From Longimicrobiales bacterium (lineage in GTDB: Bacteria > Gemmatimonadota > Gemmatimonadetes > Longimicrobiales > Gaopeijiaceae): 64,000 nt of DNA. A program made the translations under genes and the position numbers. Below are positions 40,202 to 49,722 of this stretch, piece after piece. The notes beneath the pieces were generated by a model. That model did no database searches, was not told the origin of the DNA, and saw only the letters and a list, made by a program, of their open reading frames with translations. The stretch is from contig CATQHQ010000001.1 in NCBI GenBank assembly GCA_958296005.1, forward strand, positions 1 through 64,000. Reading direction: 5' to 3'. The number at the start of each line of letters is the position of its first letter. Within the stretch, counting starts at the first letter, position 1.

Positions 40202-41187
40202 TTTCGGTGCAGGGTCATGAGCAGGTAGCGTTTCCGGCGCGCGAACCCCTCTGGGTCCAGCGCCTCCAAGTTCCGTGTGACGACTTGCCGGGCCCTGTCG
40301 GCGACCGGCTCTAGAACGTAATGCGCTCCAGGGCGCTTCGACCGCAGCTTGACCCGTGCGAAATCGAACACGGGGAGGCCGATCCGGTCCGCCAGCAGGC
40401 GCGCGAACGCCAACGTCGGCAAGACGTGCGGCGTCATGTCCTCCTCCTGATCGATGCAGTAGCCGCTTCGATCCGCCCGCTCCCGAAACGCCTCCAGCGG
40501 CCACCCGGAACGCTCGACGCCGCGTTCGCTCCGGGTCGGCGACGTACGGAAGTAATCGGCCACGATCCACCGTCCCTCCGGTGCCAGCACCTGGTCCACC
40601 ACCTCAAAGACCCGCTCCGGCGCCATGTACTGAACCGACTCGGCGTGGACGATCGTTCCGAAGCGGCCCCGGTGCTGATCGGTCGCCAGATCCTCGAACC
40701 GGCACCGCAGCACGGCGACCTCCGGGTAGGCGCGGCGGATGTGCTCGACCTGGTGGCGGTCCGGGGTCAGCCCCGTCGCCTCGTACCCTGCCGACTTGAG
40801 CATTCCGAGCATTCCGCCCATGCCCGAGCCCACGTCGAGAACCGGCGAACCGGGCGTCGGCGGGCCGATCGCCGCCATGATCTTGTGCGCGTAGCGGAGC
40901 TGCGCTCGGTACAGGCCGTCGAAGCTGATCGTCTCGGGCGGCGTGTTCGGGTCGTCGAAATAGCCGTAGTGAAGGAAGTCGCCGGAAAGCATCTGGTTGT
41001 AGAGCAGCAGCTGGGCGTTTCCCTCGACCGTCGGCGTTCGCCTGTGGTTCCGCCGCAACCTCGACCGTCGCAGCGCGTGGCCCGGCAGGAAGATCCGTCC
41101 CAGGATCTGCTTGGCGGCCCAGGTGCCCGAGAGTCGACCCGAGGCGGTGGGGGTGCCGGCGTCGTTGGAGGCCTCGGGAGCCGTCAC
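40198..41187 (-). CDS. Class I SAM-dependent methyltransferase
   Basis: 329 residues from a GTG at 41187 that overlaps the stop of the SEC-C protein. Motif I VLDVGSGMGGMLGML near residue 125, then VLRCRFEDLA, HAESVQYM and RWIVADYFR, the order of a Rossmann class I methyltransferase. The preceding YGYFDDPNTPPETISF and LYRAQLRYAHKIM resemble small-molecule methyltransferases of the cyclopropane-synthase/sterol group. The N-terminal ~50 residues are basic. Substrate unknown. It sits in a three-gene minus-strand run with overlapping starts. Confidence 0.82.
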   Translation of the reverse strand: MTAPEASNDAGTPTASGRLSGTWAAKQILGRIFLPGHALRRSRLRRNHRRTPTVEGNAQLLLYNQMLSGDFLHYGYFDDPNTPPETISFDGLYRAQLRYAHKIMAAIGPPTPGSPVLDVGSGMGGMLGMLKSAGYEATGLTPDRHQVEHIRRAYPEVAVLRCRFEDLATDQHRGRFGTIVHAESVQYMAPERVFEVVDQVLAPEGRWIVADYFRTSPTRSERGVERSGWPLEAFRERADRSGYCIDQEEDMTPHVLPTLAFARLLADRIGLPVFDFARVKLRSKRPGAHYVLEPVADRARQVVTRNLEALDPEGFARRKRYLLMTLHRK

Positions 41188-41963
41188 GCCTCGGCGATCC
41201 ATCCGCAGCACGTCTTGTACCGTCGGCCGCTGCTGCAGGGACACGGCTCGTTGCGCCCGACCCCAGGGGAGCTGGCCGCCGGCTTGAAGGGGTGGGTCGG
41301 GAGTCCGCTGGCCGCCAGCTGGATCGGGTCCCGCGCAGCGTCCCGGCACTTTGCGCCGAGGGCGGCGTAGCGGGCGGCGGCGATCCGAAAGACCTTGCAC
41401 GCCTTCTTGGCGGACACCTCCACCGGTGCGCCGAACTCCTTCCTGAACTCTTCGGCCAGGTCGGGCGAGGAGAAGAAGCAGAGGGTCCACACCACGAACG
41501 CCAGCTCCTTGTCCCCGACTCCGTGCTCCTCCCAGTCCTCTTCCAGCCAGCAGTGCCCTTGGATGAAGCCCCGGCTCCACTGGGCGACGGGGGCGTCGTC
41601 GTCGAGGTTGTCGACCGGATCGTCCAAGAAGACGATGTCGGCCGGCAACACCCCGTCGCGCCGCCTGACGTCACTCACGATCTTGTTGTACAGCGACAGG
41701 ACCGCCCCGGTGATCCGTTCGGCTTCCTGCTTCGTCGCGAAGGTCGGCGGTTCGCCTCCGAAGACCATCGGCAACCACTCCGAAGGCGTTATCGGGTTGG
41801 GCGACGCCGCGACGGAGAAGAGGAAGCCCTCGAGTTCCTTGAAGGTGTAGGCTGCGAGGTCCTGATCGGACGGACGGGAGAGGTACTTGACCAGGGTGTC
41901 GCGCTGGGCCGCGCTGAACGGCTTGACGTTGCTGGAAGACCGCCCGCCCCTTCTCATCTCCAT
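41184..41963 (-). CDS. UPF0149 (YecA-like) protein with C-terminal SEC-C zinc motif
   Basis: 259 residues from ATG 41963, with GAGGGGGG immediately upstream as ribosome-binding site. The UPF0149 region covers about residues 20-200 (FTFKELEGFLFSVAASPNPI-like start, then HCWLEEDWEE and VVWTLCFFSS). The last 25 residues hold the SEC-C motif GRNEPCPCSSGRRYKTCCG, a zinc-binding tail also found in SecA. YecA proteins bind ribosomes or proteases; the exact role here is unknown. First gene of the run with the methyltransferase and amidohydrolase. Confidence 0.87.
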   Translation of the reverse strand: MEMRRGGRSSSNVKPFSAAQRDTLVKYLSRPSDQDLAAYTFKELEGFLFSVAASPNPITPSEWLPMVFGGEPPTFATKQEAERITGAVLSLYNKIVSDVRRRDGVLPADIVFLDDPVDNLDDDAPVAQWSRGFIQGHCWLEEDWEEHGVGDKELAFVVWTLCFFSSPDLAEEFRKEFGAPVEVSAKKACKVFRIAAARYAALGAKCRDAARDPIQLAASGLPTHPFKPAASSPGVGRNEPCPCSSGRRYKTCCGWIAEA

Positions 41964-42023
41964 ACCCCCCCTCGCTGAACCGGACTCGCGCCGTGGGACC
42001 CGGACTCTAGATTACGGCCTGCA

Positions 42024-43076
42024 ATGAACCCCGTACAGACTCGTGCCGCCGCCGCGCTTGCCGCCTTGGTCCTCCTGCCGACTTGCGGCGACGGCCCCGG
42101 CAACGCGCCCGTCCCCGTCGTGGCCCCCCCGCCCAACCCTCCCGGCCCGTGCGTCATCGCCGCTCTCTGCAGCGGGCGAGTCGCGCTGGCGTCGGGCGTC
42201 TTCCTCCCCTACTACGCCACCTACGCGCTCGAGGGCGGCACCGCCGGCAGCCCCACTCCCGTCGAACGCGCCGTCGTGGTCGTGCACGGCAACGGGCGCA
42301 ACGCCGACGAGTACTTCGAGCGCGTCGTGACCGCCGCCGAGCAGGCCGGCAGGCTCGACGCGACGGTGATCGTCGCCCCCCGCTTCCAGACCCAAGACGA
42401 CGCCCCGCTGTCCGGAGAACCCTACTGGACCAGCGCCGGCTGGAAGCGCGGCCACCTCTCCACCGGCGGCGCCACACCGCCGATCAGCTCGTACCAAGCG
42501 ATCGACACGATCGTCGCTCGCCTCGCCAACCGCACCCTCTTCCCCGACTTGGCCAAGGTCGTGGTCACCGGCCACTCGGCAGGCGGCCAAGTCGCCCACC
42601 GCTACGCCGCCGGCAGCCCCGCGGAAGACCGCTTCGACCGCCTCGCCTTTCGGTACGTCGTCGCCAACCCGTCCACCTACCTCTACCCGACGCCCCTGCG
42701 GGAGTGGGCGGGCGAGTACGTCGTGCCCGACGCGGCGGCCTGCCCGGACTACGACGACTGGCACTACGGGCTGGAGGAGCTGAACGACTACATGACCCGC
42801 GAGACCCCCGACAGCGCCCGCGCCCGCTTCCTTCGCCGCGACGCAATCGTCCTCGTCGGCGACCAGGACACCGGCTCGGCCTCCCTCGACCAGTCCTGCG
42901 GCGCCAACTACCAGGGGCTGAACCGGTACCAGCGGGGACTGGCCCTGATCCGCACCTTGGACCACGTCTTCCCGGAGAGCCACCGTCACCGTCAGGTCGT
43001 CGTGCCTGGCGTCGCCCACTCCAGCGCTGGGATCTACCAGTCGTCCCAGGGCCGTCAAGCGCTGTTCGGGTGGTGA
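42024..43076 (+). CDS. Lipoprotein of the alpha/beta-hydrolase fold
   Basis: 350 residues. The signal ends in LVLLPTCGDG, a lipobox-like Cys. Fold evidence: RAVVVVHGNGRNADEYF (oxyanion-hole HG), the nucleophile elbow GHSAGG with Ser about residue 185, an Asp in VGDQDTGS, and a terminal His in PGVAHSSAG. A Cys-rich N-terminal stretch follows the lipobox. It probably hydrolyses esters or peptides on the envelope; the substrate is unknown. A TAGATT element lies 10 bases before the ATG and may be its -10 box. A tRNA gene follows on the other strand. Confidence 0.8.
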   Translation: MNPVQTRAAAALAALVLLPTCGDGPGNAPVPVVAPPPNPPGPCVIAALCSGRVALASGVFLPYYATYALEGGTAGSPTPVERAVVVVHGNGRNADEYFERVVTAAEQAGRLDATVIVAPRFQTQDDAPLSGEPYWTSAGWKRGHLSTGGATPPISSYQAIDTIVARLANRTLFPDLAKVVVTGHSAGGQVAHRYAAGSPAEDRFDRLAFRYVVANPSTYLYPTPLREWAGEYVVPDAAACPDYDDWHYGLEELNDYMTRETPDSARARFLRRDAIVLVGDQDTGSASLDQSCGANYQGLNRYQRGLALIRTLDHVFPESHRHRQVVVPGVAHSSAGIYQSSQGRQALFGW

Positions 43077-43078
43077 GA

Positions 43079-43151
<73 letters not shown>

Positions 43152-43177
43152 GCACCAAAGCTAACCACGGAGAACTC

Positions 43178-44860
43178 ATGGCCGCGCTTCGCCTTCCGGG
43201 GCTGGGCCCCATCGTCGGACACACCACGGACACCACCAGCCGCATCTGGGTTCGGGCCGATCCCGAGACTGACGGCGGGGACCACCCAGGCGCCAGCCGC
43301 CGAACGATGGCCGCGATCGGCGTCCTCTCCAAGAACGGCGAGGCCCTCGACCCGATGCCGACCGCCTATTTCCGCCTCCACCGGGAGTTCGACCGAAGCG
43401 GCAGCATAAACTTGGGCGCGGACACGGAGTTCGCCTTGGAACCCGACGCCGAGTACGAACTCCGCGTCGGATGCCTCGTCCTCGACGACGCTCTCGACGA
43501 CGACTCCGAGTTCGAGAGCGACGAACTCCTGCGACGGCTTCCGCACTCCAGCGTGTGGCGCGACGACCTGCGCAGCCTTGATGCCGCCAAGGCCGGCGCC
43601 GTCGTGCGGACGTTCCCTGCTGAGGGCGAGGACGGCGGACGCACCAGCTTCCTTCTCGGCTCCTGCCGCTACCCCGGCCTGCTGTGGAAGGTGCGCCACT
43701 CGGACCGCATCTTCGCCCCTATGGCGCGCTTGGCCGAGGGAGCACCCGGACCCGGCGCGTCCGCCGACAGCGCCGAAGACCGTCCCCGCTTCGTCCTCAT
43801 GGTGGGCGACCAGATCTACGCCGACCTCTTCAACAAGGTCATCCCCTTCGGCCGGGCCGACACCTACCGGGAGTTCCGGGATCGGTACCTGACCGCCTTC
43901 GGCTCGCCCAACATCCGCCGCCTCATGCAGCGGCTCCCCACCTACATGATCCTCGACGACCACGAGATCGAGGACAACTGGTCCCAGGACCGCCTCCGCC
44001 GGTCGGCCAGGTACCAGCTCTTCACGATCGCCGTGGACGCCTACCTCAGCTACCAGTGGAGCCACGGGCCGCGGACCTGGGGCCGCCGACTCTACTACCG
44101 CTTCGACTGCGGCGGCCTCCCGTTCTTCGTGCTGGACACCCGCACCCAGAGGTTCATCGAAGGTCCCAAGGGCGATCTGACCCGGAACAACCTGCTGGGC
44201 CGTCCGACGCTTCCCGACGCGCCTCCCGGCCAGTTGCAGCGGCTCCTCGACTGGCTGGAGGAGCAGCAGGCCGCCCGCGGCAACGTGCCTAAGTTCGTCG
44301 TGACCTCCGGCGTCTTCGTGCCCAGTCCGATGTCGGCTCGCACGGCGCTCGTTCCGACCGACCCGGAGGCGCTGGAGCGGAGCGACGGCTGGCCCGCGTT
44401 CCCCGCCACTCGATCCGCCATCCTGCGACGGATCGTGGACGCCGGCATCCAGAACGTCGTGTTCCTATCCGGCGACATCCATTGCTGCAACGTGGCCGAG
44501 ATCGTCCTGTCGGGCACGCCGGAGGCGGAAGGGATCAAGGCGTTCTCGGTCACCTCGTCGGCGTTCTACTGGCCGTTTCCCTTCGCCGACGGCGAGCCAT
44601 CCGACTTCGTTCACGACTCCCGAGCCGAGGGCCAGGAGGACACCTTCCGCTTCAAGGACTCCCAGGGCCGGGGCGTGTCAATGGACTACCGCGCCTGGAA
44701 CTTCTCGCAGGAGGACAACTTCTCCCATCTGACCGTGGACCGGGCCGCCGCCGAGCTTCGGGTGCGGGTCTACGACAAGCAGGGGCTTCAGGTGGAGGAA
44801 GAAGACCGACGGGGCAGCAAGGTCGCTTTGGACGCGAGGCTGACGTTGGCGTCTTGGTAG
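43178..44860 (+). CDS. PhoD-like metallophosphatase without signal peptide
   Basis: 560 residues. PhoD family: a N-terminal immunoglobulin-like domain (VGHTTDTTSRIWVRAD, then YELRVGCL), then the calcineurin-like core with LLGSCRYPG, LMVGDQIYADLFN, ILDDHEIEDNW and VFLSGDIHCCNVAEI supplying metal ligands. Classical PhoD enzymes are exported by Tat as phosphodiesterase/phosphatases. This one starts MAALRLPGLGPIVGH with no twin-arginine or hydrophobic segment, so it is probably cytoplasmic. It starts 26 bases after the tRNA-Lys gene and converges with the agmatinase-like gene. Confidence 0.88.
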   Translation: MAALRLPGLGPIVGHTTDTTSRIWVRADPETDGGDHPGASRRTMAAIGVLSKNGEALDPMPTAYFRLHREFDRSGSINLGADTEFALEPDAEYELRVGCLVLDDALDDDSEFESDELLRRLPHSSVWRDDLRSLDAAKAGAVVRTFPAEGEDGGRTSFLLGSCRYPGLLWKVRHSDRIFAPMARLAEGAPGPGASADSAEDRPRFVLMVGDQIYADLFNKVIPFGRADTYREFRDRYLTAFGSPNIRRLMQRLPTYMILDDHEIEDNWSQDRLRRSARYQLFTIAVDAYLSYQWSHGPRTWGRRLYYRFDCGGLPFFVLDTRTQRFIEGPKGDLTRNNLLGRPTLPDAPPGQLQRLLDWLEEQQAARGNVPKFVVTSGVFVPSPMSARTALVPTDPEALERSDGWPAFPATRSAILRRIVDAGIQNVVFLSGDIHCCNVAEIVLSGTPEAEGIKAFSVTSSAFYWPFPFADGEPSDFVHDSRAEGQEDTFRFKDSQGRGVSMDYRAWNFSQEDNFSHLTVDRAAAELRVRVYDKQGLQVEEEDRRGSKVALDARLTLASW

Positions 44861-44897
44861 GGGAACCCGGGGGAACCGAGCCGGGGCCATGACACGT

Positions 44898-45788
44898 TCA
44901 GCGGATGCCTTCGCTCCAGTACCCGATGATCTTGTAGACCAGCTTGGCCACCAGGAAATCGGGCGCGGCGAGGCCCGCGATGGGCGCGTGCTCCACCACG
45001 TCCACGCCGACGACGCGGCGCTCGGCGAACACCCGCCGCAGGAACTTGGTCGTCTGGCGCCAGTTGCCGCCGCCGGGCTCCGGGGTGCCGGTCGAAGGGA
45101 CCAGGGCCGGGTCGAAGAAGTCCACGTCGAAGGTGAGGTACACCGGGTCGCCCAGCGCGGCGACGGCTTCGTCGATCCAGGCGTCGTCTTCCGCTATTGC
45201 CTCGCCCGTGAACGCCACCACATGGTCCCGTTCCTGCACGACCTTCCACTCCTCGGCGCCGATCCCCCGGACGCCCACCGAGACCAGATCGACCCGGTCG
45301 ATCACGCGGCCCATGGCGCAGGCGTGGGAGTAAGGGCTGCCGTCGAAGGTGTCGCGCAGGTCCAGATGAGCGTCCAGCTGAAGGACGGCGAGCCGCTCGT
45401 CGCAGCGGGCCGCGTGGGCCAGGATCGCCGGGGCCGAAACCGAGTGCTCGCCGCCGAGCATGATCACCCGCCGTCCCGCCGCGGCGTCTAGGACGAGGCC
45501 GAACGCGCGTTCCATCTCCGCCATTGCCCTGCCCGCCGCGCCCCGTTCCAGTTCCAGCGCCGGAAAGGTGTAGACGCCTTCGCCCGACGGGTCCCGGTCC
45601 AGCTCGTGGTCGTACAGCTCCACGTAGCGGGAGGCGTCGATGATCGCTCGGGGACCGCGACGCGTGTTCGTGCCCCAACTTGCGGTGGCCTCGTAGGGTA
45701 CCGGCAGAATCCAGGTTCCCGCCTCGCCGTGGGTCGCGCTGGCGCCGTCGATCCCGAGGAAGACTCGCGGCAACTCCCATGGAAGCAT
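44898..45788 (-). CDS. speB: Agmatinase/arginase (ureohydrolase) family enzyme
   Basis: 296 residues from the ATG at 45788 (MLPWELPRVFLGIDG); an open frame upstream lacks family features. The Mn-binding motifs are complete: GGEHSVS, LQLDAHLDLRD (DAHxD) and TFDVDFFDPALVPSTGTPEPGG (DxDxxDP). The length and N-terminal RRGPRAIIDAS segment fit agmatinase (agmatine to putrescine and urea) better than arginase, but guanidinobutyrase or formiminoglutamase cannot be excluded. Divergent from the D-aminoacylase-like gene. Confidence 0.85.
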   Translation of the reverse strand: MLPWELPRVFLGIDGASATHGEAGTWILPVPYEATASWGTNTRRGPRAIIDASRYVELYDHELDRDPSGEGVYTFPALELERGAAGRAMAEMERAFGLVLDAAAGRRVIMLGGEHSVSAPAILAHAARCDERLAVLQLDAHLDLRDTFDGSPYSHACAMGRVIDRVDLVSVGVRGIGAEEWKVVQERDHVVAFTGEAIAEDDAWIDEAVAALGDPVYLTFDVDFFDPALVPSTGTPEPGGGNWRQTTKFLRRVFAERRVVGVDVVEHAPIAGLAAPDFLVAKLVYKIIGYWSEGIR

Positions 45789-46024
45789 GGACAGGCCCGC
45801 CGGGAGATCGTGGATTGTGCGGGTGCCCGACCGGCTTGCAGCTTCCGGGTCCCTTCGGTTCGGCGTCACGTCGAAGCGCCCTCCAAGTGATTCCTTGCGG
45901 TGTCGTCGGCCCTTGCCATCCCCGCCGCCCCAACGGATTCTGAACGGAAGTTGGCCACGGGGCCAACCGCCAGCCCGTGGAGCCCGCCCAAGCCGCGCGC
46001 GCCGTTTCCCAAGGAGCCGTCTAC

Positions 46025-47551
46025 GTGACCCGTCGCCGAACTGCCTGTTGCCGCCGCCCTCGCCATCCCCGCCGCCTCTCCGCCACCTTCGCAACGGCCG
46101 CCCTGGCCGCCGCAACGACGGCCGCGGCCTGCTCCTCGCCCCACGACCTGGTGATCCTCGGCGGCCGCGTCATCGACCCGGAGACCGGGCTGGACGCGCC
46201 CCGGCACGTCGGCATCCGCGACGGCGGCGTCGCCACCCTCAGCGAAGAGGCGATCGTTGGACGCGACACCCTGGACGCCACCGGGATGGTCGTCGCCCCG
46301 GGGTTCATCGACCTCCACGCCCACGGTCAGGATTCGGTCAGCAACCGCTTGCAGGCGCTGGACGGCGTCACCACCGCCCTGGAGATGGAGGTCGGCGTCT
46401 ACCCCGTGGCCGCCTGGTTGGCGTCGAGAGAAGGACGGGCGCTCCTCAACTACGGCGCGACCGTGAGTCACCCAGGGGCGCGGGCCAAGCTGCTGGCGGG
46501 CCTCGAGCCCGGTCACCCGCCTACCCAGCCGCCGGGGCAAGGCAATGCTTCGTTCGGCTCCGAGATCATCTACGAGACGATTGAACGGGACCGGGTCGTC
46601 GAGCTCGCCGCGCTCATGGAAGCAGGGTTGGCCGAAGGGGGACTGGGCTACGGATTCGGGATCACCTACACGCCGGGGGCGTCGCGGACGGAGATCTTCG
46701 ACCTGTTCGCCTCGGCGGCGGCTCGGGGCGTGCCGGCCTACGTGCACCTGCGGGCGGCGGGGGACAACGGCACGCTGGACCCGTTCCAGGAAGTGATCGC
46801 CAACGCCGCTTCGACCGGCGCGTCGCTCCACATCGTGCACCTGAACTCCAGCGCGGGCGAAGACGCCCGGGAGGCGCTGGGGATGATCCGAGGCGCCCGC
46901 GAACGAGGCGTCGACGTCACCACGGAGGCGTACCCGTACACGGCGTCGTCCACGTTCATCGAGTCCGCGCTCTTCGACTCGTGGGAGGGGCTCGACGACT
47001 CGGAGTACCGACGGCTCCAGTGGCCGGGGCGGACCGAGCGGCTCGACGCCCGCAGCTTCCGCCAGTACCGGGAGCAGGGGGGATGGGTGGTCATCCACGG
47101 TCGCAACGAGGAGACGAACGAGTGGATCACGGCCCAGCCCGACGTGATCGCGGCCAGCGACGGGATACCGTTCCTCCATGTGGCCGTGCACCCTCGGGGC
47201 GCGGGCACCTTCGGGCGCATACTGGGACGCTACTCCCGCGACCAGGGCTCGCTCTCGCTGATGGACGCACTTGCCAAGATGACGCTGCTGCCCGCCCGGC
47301 GGGTCGAGGGCGCGGCCCCGGAGATGGCCCGCAAAGGTCGCGTGCAGGTAGGCGCCGACGCCGACCTCGCCGTCTTCGACCCGGCGACGGTCCTGGACCG
47401 AGCCGACTACAGCGCGCCCGACACGCCGTCCCAGGGGTTCGCTCACGTGCTGGTGGGCGGCGTGCCGGTGGTGCGGGACGGCGCAATAGTGGAAGGGGTC
47501 TTCCCGGGCCGCGCAATCGTCAGCACGCCTGGACCCCAGGCAAGTCAGTAG
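46025..47551 (+). CDS. D-aminoacylase-like amidohydrolase lipoprotein
   Basis: 508 residues from a GTG at 46025, chosen because AAGGAG lies at 46011-46016 and the product then has a basic n-region (TRRRTACCRRPRHPRR), hydrophobic Ala-rich core and lipobox AAACSS. An upstream GTG (45977) is open but lacks these signals. The amidohydrolase-3 core follows: LVILGGRVIDPETG, GFIDLHAHGQD (metal HxH), AYVHLRAAGD, IVHLNSSAG, and C-terminal ADLAVFDPATV with FAHVLVGGVPVVRDG. It probably deacylates N-acyl-D-amino acids or cleaves D-peptides on the periplasmic side. An S9 peptidase follows 77 bases downstream. Confidence 0.85.
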   Translation: MTRRRTACCRRPRHPRRLSATFATAALAAATTAAACSSPHDLVILGGRVIDPETGLDAPRHVGIRDGGVATLSEEAIVGRDTLDATGMVVAPGFIDLHAHGQDSVSNRLQALDGVTTALEMEVGVYPVAAWLASREGRALLNYGATVSHPGARAKLLAGLEPGHPPTQPPGQGNASFGSEIIYETIERDRVVELAALMEAGLAEGGLGYGFGITYTPGASRTEIFDLFASAAARGVPAYVHLRAAGDNGTLDPFQEVIANAASTGASLHIVHLNSSAGEDAREALGMIRGARERGVDVTTEAYPYTASSTFIESALFDSWEGLDDSEYRRLQWPGRTERLDARSFRQYREQGGWVVIHGRNEETNEWITAQPDVIAASDGIPFLHVAVHPRGAGTFGRILGRYSRDQGSLSLMDALAKMTLLPARRVEGAAPEMARKGRVQVGADADLAVFDPATVLDRADYSAPDTPSQGFAHVLVGGVPVVRDGAIVEGVFPGRAIVSTPGPQASQ

Positions 47552-47614
47552 CCGGTCAGCCGCACGAGAACAGCCACCCGAGAACAGCCGCCCGCGTACC
47601 GCAGGAGCCGACAA

Positions 47615-47642
47615 ATGAGAACCGTCCGATGAGAACCGTCCG
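47615..47642 (+). repeat. Perfect 14-base tandem duplication over the S9 peptidase start
   Basis: ATGAGAACCGTCCG occurs twice back to back. The AGGAG at 47603-47607 is ideally spaced (7 bases) for the first ATG, which gives only MRTVR and then TGA. That TGA overlaps the second ATG, the true peptidase start (ATGA at 47629-47632). Confidence 0.85.
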
Positions 47643-49722
47643 CCACGCCGCCGCCCTCGGTGGAGCCGTCGCCCTAGCCGTTGTCCTCGCCGCTACCCTG
47701 GCCGTCGCCGCAGTCCACTCCCCCGCCTTCGCCCAGGACGACGCGTCCGCCCAGCCCGGTGCGTCCCACCAGCCCCTTGCGCTGTCCCAGTACTTGGACA
47801 TGGAGACCGTGTCCAACCCCCGCATCTCGCCGGACGGAACGCGGATCGTCTACACCCGAGGCTGGATCGACAAGGTCGGCGACCGCCGCCGGTCGTCCCT
47901 GCGGATCATGAACGCCGACGGCACCCGCGGCCGCCACCTGACCGACGGGAGCGGCGCCCGTTGGTCGCCCGACGGAACGCGCATCCTCTTCACGACAGCA
48001 GGCGAGCCCGAAGGCGCCCAGCTGTTTGTGCGCTGGATGGACGCGGAAGGCGCGACGACCCAAGTCACGCGCCTGCAGAACGGCCCGTCGAACGCCCGAT
48101 GGTCGCCCGACGGCGAGTGGATCGCCTTTACCAGCCGCGTAGACGACAAGGCGGAGTTCGCGGGCGTGCAGCTGCCGGATCGCCCCGAGGGCGCCGATTG
48201 GACGGAGGCGCCGAAAGTCGTGGAGCGGGCGGCGTACAAGCGAGATCGGGCGGGCTACGTGGACACGGGCTACACCCACGTCTTCGTCGTGCCGGCGGAG
48301 GGTGGAACCCCGCGCCAGCTGACGCGCGGCGACTGGAACCACTCCGGCCCCCGGTGGAGCCCCGACGGGAGCGAGCTCTACTTCACTTCCTTCCGCGACG
48401 ACGAAGCCGACCGGCCCGAGCACTGGCAGGAATCGGAGGTCTACGCGGTGTCGGTGGCGACCGGCGACGTCCGGCGGCTGACCGACCGGAGGGGCGAAGA
48501 CTCGGGTCCGGTGCCCTCTCCCGACGGCTCGCTGATCGCCTATACGGGCATTGACGCGCACCGGGACACCTATCGCAATCGCAGGATATACGTCATGAAC
48601 CGGGACGGCTCCGGCTCGCGGACGATCTCCGGCGACTACGACCGGCAGACCGGTGCGATGACGTGGGCGCACGACGGCAGCGGCCTCTACTTCAGCACCA
48701 GCCGGGACGGCTACCGACAGCTTCACTTCGTCTCCGTGGACGGGGGCGTGCGCCAGCTGACCGAGGGCAAGCACATGTTCGACATGTCGTCGTTCTCGGG
48801 CGGCGGAATAGCCGTAGGGGTCGTCTCCAGCGCCCACGAGCCAGGCGACGTCTACCGCTTCGACCTGTCGGACCCGGCCCGGACGACTCGCTTGACTTCG
48901 GTGAACGCCGACGTTCTGGAGCGCACGCAGCTGGGCGAAGTCGAAGAGGTTTGGTACGACTCCGACGGCGGGTTTCGCGTGCAGGGATGGATCGTGAAGC
49001 CGCCCGACTTCGACCCGTCGCGCAAGCATCCGATGATGCTGGTCATTCACGGCGGACCCCACGGGATGTACAACGGCAGCTTCAACTTCGCCTTTCAGGA
49101 GCACGCGGCGAACGGCTACGTAGTCCTGTACACCAACCCACGGGGCAGCACGGGCTACGGCACCGCCTTCGCCAACGCCATCAACCACGACTACCCCGGC
49201 GCCGACTTCCCGGACTTGATGAACGGGGTCGACGAGATGCTGGCCCGGGGCTACGTGGACCAGGACAACCTCTTCGTCTACGGCTGCTCCGGCGGCGGCA
49301 TCCTGACCAGCTACATCGTGGGCAACACGGATCGGTTCACGGCGGCGTCGGCGAACTGCCCGATCGTCAACTGGATTTCGGCGATGGGCACGTCGGACGC
49401 CACAGGCTACATGCGCACCTTCGAGAAGCCGTTCTGGGAGGACCCGGCCGAGTGGATCGACCGCTCGTCGATCTTCTACGTCGGCAACGTGACGACGCCG
49501 ACGATGCTCCTTACCGGCGAGATGGACTTGCGCACGCCGATGGGCCAGACCGAGGAGTTCTACCAAGCGCTGCACTACGTGGGCGTGCCTACCGTCATGG
49601 TCCGCTTCCAGGGCGAGTGGCACGGCACAAGCTCCCGCCCGTCCAACTTCCTGCGCACCCAGCTGTACCTGCGCAAGTGGTTCGAGAAGTGGGGCACGCA
49701 CAAGCGGCCGGCGGCCGAATGA
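47629..49722 (+). CDS. Secreted S9 family prolyl-oligopeptidase-like peptidase
   Basis: 697 residues. A signal peptide (ALGGAVALAVVLAATLAVA) ends near AFAQD. Residues ~60-410 form a beta-propeller with repeated WSPDG blades. The C-terminal alpha/beta-hydrolase has the catalytic triad Ser554 (YGCSGGGILTSY), Asp633 (TGEMDLRTP) and His665 (GEWHGTSSRPS). This matches S9C acylaminoacyl peptidases/DPP5-like enzymes that cut peptides outside the cytoplasm. The start carries a 14-base tandem duplication that may require translational re-initiation. The downstream MBL gene overlaps by ATGA. Confidence 0.9.
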   Translation: MRTVRHAAALGGAVALAVVLAATLAVAAVHSPAFAQDDASAQPGASHQPLALSQYLDMETVSNPRISPDGTRIVYTRGWIDKVGDRRRSSLRIMNADGTRGRHLTDGSGARWSPDGTRILFTTAGEPEGAQLFVRWMDAEGATTQVTRLQNGPSNARWSPDGEWIAFTSRVDDKAEFAGVQLPDRPEGADWTEAPKVVERAAYKRDRAGYVDTGYTHVFVVPAEGGTPRQLTRGDWNHSGPRWSPDGSELYFTSFRDDEADRPEHWQESEVYAVSVATGDVRRLTDRRGEDSGPVPSPDGSLIAYTGIDAHRDTYRNRRIYVMNRDGSGSRTISGDYDRQTGAMTWAHDGSGLYFSTSRDGYRQLHFVSVDGGVRQLTEGKHMFDMSSFSGGGIAVGVVSSAHEPGDVYRFDLSDPARTTRLTSVNADVLERTQLGEVEEVWYDSDGGFRVQGWIVKPPDFDPSRKHPMMLVIHGGPHGMYNGSFNFAFQEHAANGYVVLYTNPRGSTGYGTAFANAINHDYPGADFPDLMNGVDEMLARGYVDQDNLFVYGCSGGGILTSYIVGNTDRFTAASANCPIVNWISAMGTSDATGYMRTFEKPFWEDPAEWIDRSSIFYVGNVTTPTMLLTGEMDLRTPMGQTEEFYQALHYVGVPTVMVRFQGEWHGTSSRPSNFLRTQLYLRKWFEKWGTHKRPAAE

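Noticed and set aside
45789-46024. Hidden gene in the divergent gap between speB and the D-aminoacylase-like gene
   Set aside because: Frames through it are extensions of neighbours without start signals or protein-like composition.
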